NCBI GenBank assembly: GCA_902521955.1
Contig: CABYTP010000002.1
Coordinates: 1 to 55,403, forward strand
Source: an uncultured Candidatus Actinomarina sp.
Lineage (GTDB): Bacteria > Actinomycetota > Acidimicrobiia > Actinomarinales > Actinomarinaceae
Length of the DNA: 55,403 nucleotides
Direction of reading: 5' to 3'
Positions 48,689-55,403 of the stretch are shown here, one piece after another. The stretch's first letter is position 1. Each line of letters opens with the position of its first letter. Both the position numbers and the translations under genes were made by a program. Below the pieces are notes generated by a model. That model had not been told where the DNA came from. It made no database searches and saw nothing but the letters and a program-made list of their open reading frames with translations.

Positions 48689-49996
48689 TCAGGTAAATAA
48701 ATGATTTTTAATATTGATTATCAATTCTTCACTAAATTTAGCTAGCTCTTCTTCACTTTCTGCCTCAACTAAAACTCTTAAAATAGGTTCTGTGCCAGAT
48801 TTTCTTATTAAGAATCTACCATCTAGACCAATTTCATTATATAAATTCTTGGCAATATCATTCAAGTCTTTAACCTGCTCGTCACTAGGCAAAAGATCTA
48901 GCTCTAAATTAATTAATTTTTGAGGATACTCAGTAATGTTAGACTCTTTAAATTCTGATAATGAAGTGTTAAAAAAAGCTAAGGCTTTTAATGAATAAAT
49001 CAAAGATACTAATCCATCACCAACAGGGAGCTCATCAGATATAATTATGTGACCTGACTGCTCACCTCCTAGCGAAGCGTTGTGCTCATTCATTGCTGAA
49101 GCTACATATTTGTCCCCGACAGACGTTTCTACATTGTGATAATTATTTTTTTCAACAGCTTTTTTAAAACCAAAGTTAGACATAACCGTTGAAACAACAA
49201 TATTGTTGTTTAATTTATTTATTGCTTCTAAATATTTTGCTATTAATAAAATAATTACATCTCCATTACACGGAGAACTATTCTCATCAACAAGAATTAA
49301 TCTATCAGCATCACCATCAAATGCTGCACCTAGTTGATTTTTGCCTAAATTAGAAATGAGGTTATCTAGATGTGTTGCTCCACAATTAGAGTTAATATTT
49401 TGACCATCTGGAGTATTTGAAATTATTTTAAATTTTGACTTCTTTGATTGAAATAGGTCTTCAATGATTTTATAAGAAGACCCATTTGCTGTATCAAAAA
49501 GAATATTGAATGAAGACAAATCAAAATCAATCAAGCTTTCAAGATATTCTAAATATGCATCATAACCTTTTGTTGAGGATTTTGAAATGGATGTTTTTTC
49601 AGGTAAAGAAATTGTTTGAAGATTATTTTCAATATTTATCTCTACATCATCAGAAAGCTTTGAACCAGCATCGTCGATTAACTTAATGCCATTATATTCA
49701 CTTGGATTATGCGAGGCTGAAATTATCACTCCTAGGTCATGTCCAAATTTTTCAAGCAATACAGGCATCGATCCTGAAGGTAATACTCCATAGTTAACAA
49801 CTTCAATCTTTTCAGAAAGTCCGTTACAAATCCAAGTGAGAAGTTCTAATGATGAACTTCTAGTGTCCAAGATAACTGCAACAGAAGCTGGTGATAATTC
49901 TTTTTCTACAGAAGAAAAGATTTTTGAAACTAAATCTTCATTTAGAGTTTTATTTGGAATACCTCGGATTCCATCAGTACCGAAATATTGTTTCAA
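48689..49996 (-). CDS. glmM: Phosphoglucosamine mutase
   Basis: 435 aa; 'YFGTDGIRGIPN', 'GVIISASHNPSEYNGIK', 'AFDGDADRLILVDE', 'FLIRKSGTEPILRVLVEA'. Confidence 0.95.
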   Translation of the reverse strand: MKQYFGTDGIRGIPNKTLNEDLVSKIFSSVEKELSPASVAVILDTRSSSLELLTWICNGLSEKIEVVNYGVLPSGSMPVLLEKFGHDLGVIISASHNPSEYNGIKLIDDAGSKLSDDVEINIENNLQTISLPEKTSISKSSTKGYDAYLEYLESLIDFDLSSFNILFDTANGSSYKIIEDLFQSKKSKFKIISNTPDGQNINSNCGATHLDNLISNLGKNQLGAAFDGDADRLILVDENSSPCNGDVIILLIAKYLEAINKLNNNIVVSTVMSNFGFKKAVEKNNYHNVETSVGDKYVASAMNEHNASLGGEQSGHIIISDELPVGDGLVSLIYSLKALAFFNTSLSEFKESNITEYPQKLINLELDLLPSDEQVKDLNDIAKNLYNEIGLDGRFLIRKSGTEPILRVLVEAESEEELAKFSEELIINIKNHLFT

Positions 49997-50004
49997 TTTT
50001 GAAT

Positions 50005-50394
50005 CTATCTCTTAGTAAATTGTTCAGCTCTTCTTGCTTTTTTAAGACCGTATTTTTTTCTTTCAACTTTTCTAGCATCTCTTGTCAAAAGACCTGCTTT
50101 TTTTAATTTTGGACGTAAGTTTTGGTCTACTTCTAATAAAGCTCTTGAAATTCCAAGTGAGACTGCATCTGATTGAGCTGATAGTCCACTTCCTGACACA
50201 TTCACAATAACATCAAAGTTTCCTTCCATGTTTACGACTTTAAAAGGTTTCTCAATTGTCATCTTCATACTTGGGCTTGGAAAATATTGAGAAATATCTT
50301 TTCCATTAAATGTATACTTTCCAGATCCCTCAACTAAAGTCACTCGGGCAACAGAAGTCTTCCTTCTTCCAGTTCCATAAAATTTATTAGACAT
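50005..50394 (-). CDS. rpsI: Ribosomal protein uS9
   Basis: 'YGTGRRKTSVARV', C-term 'DARKVERKKYGLKKARRAEQFTKR'. Confidence 0.97.
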   Translation of the reverse strand: MSNKFYGTGRRKTSVARVTLVEGSGKYTFNGKDISQYFPSPSMKMTIEKPFKVVNMEGNFDVIVNVSGSGLSAQSDAVSLGISRALLEVDQNLRPKLKKAGLLTRDARKVERKKYGLKKARRAEQFTKR

Positions 50395-50848
50395 TACCTT
50401 CTACTTTCTTTATATTAAAAATTAATTCCTGTGGATTTTGGCTTTCATGAGGGTGTTCGTCAGTTGCGTAAATATGTAATTTTTTTAGTATTGATCTTCC
50501 TAGCCTGTTTTTTGGCAACATTCCCCAAACTGCACGTTCTATTATTCTTTCTGGTTTTCTTTGACGTAAAGAATTAAAACTTTCTGACTTGATACCACCA
50601 GGAAAGCCGGAATGAGAGTGGTACATTTTTTGCTCAGGCTTTTTTGATGTAATAGCTATTTCAGATGCATTTATTACAACAACATGATCTCCAACATCTA
50701 AATGAGGTGCATATTGTGGTTTGTGTTTTCCTCTTAATATTTGAGCAATTTCACTTGCAAGTCTACCAATAGGTAAGCCACTAGCATCAACTAAGTGCCA
50801 ATTACGCTCGGAAGCATCTATTCCTTCAAATGTAGTTTTAATATTCAT
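50387..50848 (-). CDS. rplM: Ribosomal protein uL13
   Basis: 'WHLVDASGLPIGRLASEIAQILRGKHKPQYAPHLDVGDHVVVINA', 'MLPKNRLGR'. Confidence 0.97.
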   Translation of the reverse strand: MNIKTTFEGIDASERNWHLVDASGLPIGRLASEIAQILRGKHKPQYAPHLDVGDHVVVINASEIAITSKKPEQKMYHSHSGFPGGIKSESFNSLRQRKPERIIERAVWGMLPKNRLGRSILKKLHIYATDEHPHESQNPQELIFNIKKVEGNV

Positions 50849-50908
50849 TTATCAATCTTTTGAATTGTAACGAACTACTAGTATAAAGTGCATTGATATT
50901 TATGAAAA

Positions 50909-51634
50909 CTAGTATTTAACTTTCCAAAGTATCAAACCATGTGCTGGTGCAATAAAGTTTAATCGTTCACCTGATGGATTTTTAAGTTCATTTAAGATGT
51001 CTTTAAGAGAAATTTTTTGGTCAAAATAAGCTAACTGTACTCCGACAATATTTCTAACCATATTTCTAAGAAAAGAATTAGCAATTATTGTATATTCATA
51101 AATTTCATTTTTCTTTATCCATTTACTAGAGACTATTCTCCTTTCGGGATTATTAAACTTTTCAACTCTTGAAAAAGATGAGAAGTTATGTTCACCGATA
51201 AATAATTTTGCAACTTTATTAAGGTCTTCCAAATTTAACAACGAATAGTGTTGATAAGTGTTTTGATTTAAGTGTGGGTAATTAGACTTGGAATCTCTAA
51301 CTAAATACTTGTATGTTCTTTCAGTAGCTCCGTATCGTGCATGAAAATTACTAGAAACAACCTTGAAGGAATTTATTGAAATCGAATCACCCAAAATCTT
51401 ATTAAGAGAACTAATCTTTTGACTGTCGAGAATAAGATCTGTTCTAATATTTACAATTTGTGATTTGGCGTGCACTCCGGCATCAGTTCTACCAGAATAA
51501 TTTAATTCATACGAATCCATAAGAAGGTTTAATGCTTCTTCTAGTTTTCCTTGAATTGTTGGCTTGTTCTTTTGTTTTTGAAATCCAAAATAATTAGTTC
51601 CATCATATGCGATGCTGAGCTTATAACTGTTCAT
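50909..51634 (-). CDS. truA: tRNA pseudouridine(38-40) synthase
   Basis: 'IAYDGTNYFGFQKQKNKPTIQGKLEEAL', 'SGRTDAGVHAKSQI', 'SFLRNMVRNIVG'. Confidence 0.95.
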   Translation of the reverse strand: MNSYKLSIAYDGTNYFGFQKQKNKPTIQGKLEEALNLLMDSYELNYSGRTDAGVHAKSQIVNIRTDLILDSQKISSLNKILGDSISINSFKVVSSNFHARYGATERTYKYLVRDSKSNYPHLNQNTYQHYSLLNLEDLNKVAKLFIGEHNFSSFSRVEKFNNPERRIVSSKWIKKNEIYEYTIIANSFLRNMVRNIVGVQLAYFDQKISLKDILNELKNPSGERLNFIAPAHGLILWKVKY

Positions 51635-52180
51635 CTAAACAAAAATGCGAATTGGATCTGAAAACCAAATCAAAATAAATAAAAAAGTTACTGAAGCTAT
51701 ACTTGCGATTCTATTTTCAAAAAGAAATGCGGCTTTCAGTGAGTTTGATAATACAAAATACATCCATCCAAAAATGACAATAACTGAGACCTGTAAAATG
51801 TTTGACATAATTGAAATATATGAATTTGCAATAACTAACAAACCTATAAACCCAATTAATCCATGTGTGTACCCGGTAAAAATTAGTATTGTTGGTAATT
51901 CAATTTGTTGATTAAAAGCTCTTGTCAACAAAAACCATATTCCTAAATTTGCAAAAAGCCATGCAAAGATTCCATCCACTATTCCATAAAAAACAATGTC
52001 AGCAAAGTTTGAAGTTGAAGATGAAATAACTAATGGAATGTATATAGCTAACAAACTAAGAACGACAATTATAAGAGCGTTGCCCGATTCATACCGATCA
52101 TAGCTAATTTTTACGTATAAAGATTTGTCAAATCTAATAAATTTCTGAAATTGAGACCATATATCCTTCAGTGAATTCAA
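51635..52180 (-). CDS. Hypothetical multi-pass membrane protein (Yip1-like topology)
   Basis: 181 aa, several hydrophobic segments; between rplQ and truA. Confidence 0.6.
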   Translation of the reverse strand: MNSLKDIWSQFQKFIRFDKSLYVKISYDRYESGNALIIVVLSLLAIYIPLVISSSTSNFADIVFYGIVDGIFAWLFANLGIWFLLTRAFNQQIELPTILIFTGYTHGLIGFIGLLVIANSYISIMSNILQVSVIVIFGWMYFVLSNSLKAAFLFENRIASIASVTFLFILIWFSDPIRIFV

Positions 52181-52182
52181 TA

Positions 52183-52533
52183 TTAGACTAATTCAAGTAC
52201 AGCTAATTCTGTCCCATCACCCTGTCTGTGAGTTGTTCTGGTAATTCTTGTATATCCACCATTTCGATCTTCGTACTTTGGCCCTATCTCTTCAAAGAGC
52301 TTAGCAACAATGGCTTTATTTTGAATCATCTTTAATACTTGCCTTCTATCATGTAGAGAGCCTTTTTTTGCTTTTGTTATGACTTTCTCTGCATATGGTT
52401 TTACAGTTTTTGCTTTAGTAACTGTAGTTTCAATTTTTTCATGCTCAATCAAAGCGCTTATCAAATTACTGATAATTTGATCTTCGTGAGAGGCTGATCC
52501 ACCTAATCTCTTACCTTTAGTAGGTTTAGGCAT
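52183..52533 (-). CDS. rplQ: Ribosomal protein bL17
   Basis: '[42 protein letters not shown]'; ORF-track start trimmed to the conserved MPKP. Confidence 0.95.
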   Translation of the reverse strand: MPKPTKGKRLGGSASHEDQIISNLISALIEHEKIETTVTKAKTVKPYAEKVITKAKKGSLHDRRQVLKMIQNKAIVAKLFEEIGPKYEDRNGGYTRITRTTHRQGDGTELAVLELV

Positions 52534-53485
52534 CAGACATATCTCCTGGGTCAAGATCAGAGCTAGTTGGCAAGCTTAAACCCAGTTCATCTAATTTAGC
52601 AACCAATTCATCAAGGCTTTTTTGACCAAAGTTAGTCAAATTGAGAAGATCATCTTCTGTATACTCTAAAATTTGTCCAACAGTAGTAATGTTTTCTCTA
52701 CCCAAACAATTTCTTGGTCTTTCGCTTAAATCTAATGCGTCAACAGAGAGGGAAAGATCAGGTGAGCTACCTTCTGAAATAGTAAGTTCACCAAGTTCAA
52801 GTCCTACACCTTCATCAATATCAGCAAAAAGTTTCCATAATTCACCTAATGTTTTTCCAACAGATGATATTGCCTCACTAGGGTCAATAGAACCATCAGT
52901 CTCAACATCAAGAGTTAGCTTATCATAGTCTGTAACTTGACCAACTTGTGTTGGTGATACACCATAACTAACTTTGACAATTGGAGAAAAAATTGAGTCA
53001 ATAGGAATAAAGCTTGAATCACTAGTTTTATTCTTGTCAGCTAATCTATATCCAACTCCATGAGCAATCGAAACTTCCATATCTAATGTTGAATTATCAG
53101 ATAGTGTACAAATTTTAAGATCTGTATTGACAACCTCTACTCCCGCAGGACATTGGATTTGTGCAGCTAAAACATCTCCAGGACCTTTAGCTTTAACTGT
53201 CAATGTATGATTTTCTTGATCTTCAACTTTTAATACTAGTCTTTTCAAATTTAGCAATAAATCTAGAACATCTTCCACAACACCAGGAATAGAAGTAAAT
53301 TCATGATTGACTCCATCAATTTTAATTCCTGTTACAGCGACACCCGGAACTCTTGAAAGAAGTGCTCTTCTCATAGTATTACCTAATGTGAGACCAAATC
53401 CTGGTTCCAATGGTTCAATAACAAACTTAGTCCTATTTTTTCCCAGATCATCTTGTGTAATCTCAGGCCTTTGTAACATTAACAT
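52526..53485 (-). CDS. rpoA: RNA polymerase alpha subunit
   Basis: '[43 protein letters not shown]', alpha-CTD '[25 protein letters not shown]'. Confidence 0.98.
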   Translation of the reverse strand: MLMLQRPEITQDDLGKNRTKFVIEPLEPGFGLTLGNTMRRALLSRVPGVAVTGIKIDGVNHEFTSIPGVVEDVLDLLLNLKRLVLKVEDQENHTLTVKAKGPGDVLAAQIQCPAGVEVVNTDLKICTLSDNSTLDMEVSIAHGVGYRLADKNKTSDSSFIPIDSIFSPIVKVSYGVSPTQVGQVTDYDKLTLDVETDGSIDPSEAISSVGKTLGELWKLFADIDEGVGLELGELTISEGSSPDLSLSVDALDLSERPRNCLGRENITTVGQILEYTEDDLLNLTNFGQKSLDELVAKLDELGLSLPTSSDLDPGDMSDA

Positions 53486-53509
53486 TTATTCTTTTCTCCT
53501 CTCAAATCT

Positions 53510-54124
53510 TTATTTCGAATAAAGCTCGACTATTAACTGCTCTTCAATTTGTGAACTTGCATCATTTCTAGTTGGAGCAGCAGCAATCTTAACTGCTTTT
53601 TTCTTACTATCTACATCCAACCATGAAGGAATAACATAATCTTGCCCAGTATCAATAGTATGTTGAATGATAATCATATCTTTACTAGCATCTTTAATTT
53701 CGATTACATCTCCTTGATTAACTTGATGTGATGGAACATCAACAAACTTTCCATTTAACTTAAAGTGCCTATGTGATACCAACTGCCTTGCTTGAGGTCG
53801 TGTTGCTGCAAAACCAGCTCTATATATTACATTGTCCAGCCTAGATTCAAGTAAAACTAATAAATTTTCACCAGTAATGCCTTCCATTCTGGTAGCTTCT
53901 TTGTAATAGTTGCGAAACTGTTTTTCCAAGACACCATACATGTATCTAACTTTTTGTTTTTCTTTTAATTGAGTACCATAATCAGTTTCTCGTTTTCTTT
54001 TCCTGCCATTTTCTCCAGGAGGATAAGGTCTATCTTGTAATGCTTTGTCTCCTTTGCGATTTTCAAAGACATTAAATCCGATTCTTCTTGAAACTCTTAC
54101 TCTTGGTCCAGTATATCTTGCCAT
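53510..54124 (-). CDS. rpsD: Ribosomal protein uS4
   Basis: 'LESRLDNVIYRAGFAATRPQARQLVSHRHFKLNGKFVDVPSHQV'. Confidence 0.97.
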   Translation of the reverse strand: MARYTGPRVRVSRRIGFNVFENRKGDKALQDRPYPPGENGRKRKRETDYGTQLKEKQKVRYMYGVLEKQFRNYYKEATRMEGITGENLLVLLESRLDNVIYRAGFAATRPQARQLVSHRHFKLNGKFVDVPSHQVNQGDVIEIKDASKDMIIIQHTIDTGQDYVIPSWLDVDSKKKAVKIAAAPTRNDASSQIEEQLIVELYSK

Positions 54125-54507
54125 TATCCTCTTCTTCTCTTTTTTGGCCTGCAGCCATTGTGTGGAGTTGGGGTAATATCTTTAATTGTTCCAACGTCCA
54201 TACCCATGTTTTGAAGTGTTCTTACTGCAGTTTCTCTACCCGCTCCAGTTCCACTAATAATAATGTCAAGCTTATGCACTCCATATTCAGTTGCTCTTCT
54301 AACTGCTTCCTCGGCAGCAACCTGAGCAGCATATGGTGTTGATTTTCTTGAACCTTTAAAACCTACTGAACCTCCAGAAGTCCAGACAATAGTCTGCCCA
54401 GATGGATCGGAGATATTGATAATTGTATTATTAAAACTAGCTTTTATGTGTGCCACACCTGAAGGTACATTTTTTTTAGTTTTCTTTTTAGTTTTTTGAT
54501 CAACCAT
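54124..54507 (-). CDS. rpsK: Ribosomal protein uS11
   Basis: '[46 protein letters not shown]', '[12 protein letters not shown]'. Confidence 0.98.
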   Translation of the reverse strand: MVDQKTKKKTKKNVPSGVAHIKASFNNTIINISDPSGQTIVWTSGGSVGFKGSRKSTPYAAQVAAEEAVRRATEYGVHKLDIIISGTGAGRETAVRTLQNMGMDVGTIKDITPTPHNGCRPKKRRRG

Positions 54508-54884
54508 TATTTAGTTGCCTTTTTCTTTCCGGCTATAGCAAAACGAGGGCCTTTTCTTGTTCTAGCATTAGTATGAGTTCGTTGGCCTCTTACAGGAAGT
54601 CCCATCCTGTGTCTTAATCCTTGATATGTTCCAATTTCTGTTTTTCTTCTTATGTTTTGAGATACGTCTCGTCTGAGATCTCCTTCAACTCTGAAATTAG
54701 CTTCTATATATTTCCTAATTTGTGCAACTTCATCATTTGTTAAGTTGTTAACACGTGTACTTGGATCTATCTTTAAATCTTTACATATATCGTCGGCTCT
54801 CTTAGAACCAACACCATGAATATATTGAAGAGATGCAATAACTCTTTTTTCCCTTGGAATATCAATACCAGAAATACGTGCCAT
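54507..54884 (-). CDS. rpsM: Ribosomal protein uS13
   Basis: '[30 protein letters not shown]', '[27 protein letters not shown]'. Confidence 0.98.
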   Translation of the reverse strand: MARISGIDIPREKRVIASLQYIHGVGSKRADDICKDLKIDPSTRVNNLTNDEVAQIRKYIEANFRVEGDLRRDVSQNIRRKTEIGTYQGLRHRMGLPVRGQRTHTNARTRKGPRFAIAGKKKATK

Positions 54885-54890
54885 TAAGTT

Positions 54891-55007
54891 TTAACCTTGC
54901 CTCTGTTTGTTACGAGGATTTCTTTTATTAATTACGTATAGCTTGCCTTTTCTCCTAACGATTTGATCGTTTGGACCTCTCTTCTTAATGCTTGCTTTTA
55001 CTTTCAT
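54891..55007 (-). CDS. rpmJ: Ribosomal protein bL36, Cys-less (C-minus) type
   Basis: Direct translation [38 protein letters not shown] (38 aa), below ORF-track cutoff; between infA and rpsM. Confidence 0.95.
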   Translation of the reverse strand: MKVKASIKKRGPNDQIVRRKGKLYVINKRNPRNKQRQG

Positions 55008-55228
55008 TTATGTCTCCAAATTATCCTACCTCTTGTGGGATCGTATGGTGAAACTTCCATCTCAACAACATCCCCAGGTAAGATTCTTATATACCTCATC
55101 CTCATTTTTCCAGACACATGAGCTAATATTTCTGCTCCACTTTCAAGTTCAACCTTGAAGGATGCGTTTGGTAAAGTCTCCATAACTGTCCCTTGGACCT
55201 TAATTATGTTTTTTTCTTTTTCTACCAA
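55004..55228 (-). CDS. infA: Translation initiation factor IF-1
   Basis: '[67 protein letters not shown]'. Confidence 0.97.
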   Translation of the reverse strand: MVEKEKNIIKVQGTVMETLPNASFKVELESGAEILAHVSGKMRMRYIRILPGDVVEMEVSPYDPTRGRIIWRHK

Positions 55229-55294
55229 AATTAGCCTTGATTATGTGACCGATTTACTAGATTAGTGCGATTTGAAACTATTACAAACACAAAA

Positions 55295-55403
55295 TTAAAA
55301 TAAGTTTTCTGTAAAAACATGAATTCCTTCCTGTGTCAATCCAATAGTATGCTCCCAATGAGCTGACTTTTTACCATCAATAGTCTTGACAGTCCACCCA
55401 TCA
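55295..55403 (-). CDS. map: Methionine aminopeptidase, C-terminal fragment (gene continues off window)
   Basis: [35 protein letters not shown]-stop; upstream of infA as in many bacteria. Confidence 0.85.
   Translation of the reverse strand, partial: DGWTVKTIDGKKSAHWEHTIGLTQEGIHVFTENLF

Overview
The window is a low-GC, densely coded bacterial chromosome segment. A WhiB-family regulator, the gene order infA-rpmJ-rpsM-rpsK-rpsD-rpoA-rplQ-truA-rplM-rpsI-glmM-glmS, and a divergent Zincin_2/DUF2342-like protein point to a streamlined, probably marine Actinobacterium (the taxon is inference). Housekeeping modules are a liv-type ABC operon with an embedded acyl-CoA synthetase, sdhCDAB, sucCD-icd-mdh, pcrA-trpS, an aromatic amino acid operon (aroH // aroF-tyrA-aroA-aroE-aroC-aroK-aroB-aroQ-pheA), groESL, alr-tsaE-tsaB-rimI-tsaD, glmM-glmS and the alpha ribosomal operon. 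The most interesting signals are not in the ORF track: (1) a membrane-anchored thioredoxin-like gene with an in-frame TGA at the first Cys of its CxxC motif (UxGC) and a SECIS-like stem-loop just downstream, so a candidate selenoprotein; (2) a textbook-looking attenuator upstream of aroF, with a 14-aa leader peptide MNLNNTYFYFSEHI (Tyr-Phe-Tyr-Phe), mutually exclusive hairpins and a terminator; (3) a glmS ribozyme in the glmM-glmS gap, unexpected in an actinobacterium; (4) a Nur-box-like palindrome between a Fur-family regulator and an ECF-type CbiQO pair that lacks an S-component; (5) two tandem tiny glycine-zipper membrane proteins missed by the ORF track; (6) a recurring '-10, 6-7 nt, ATG' arrangement suggesting leaderless transcription. 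No CRISPR array, transposon, phage or tRNA gene was recognised.
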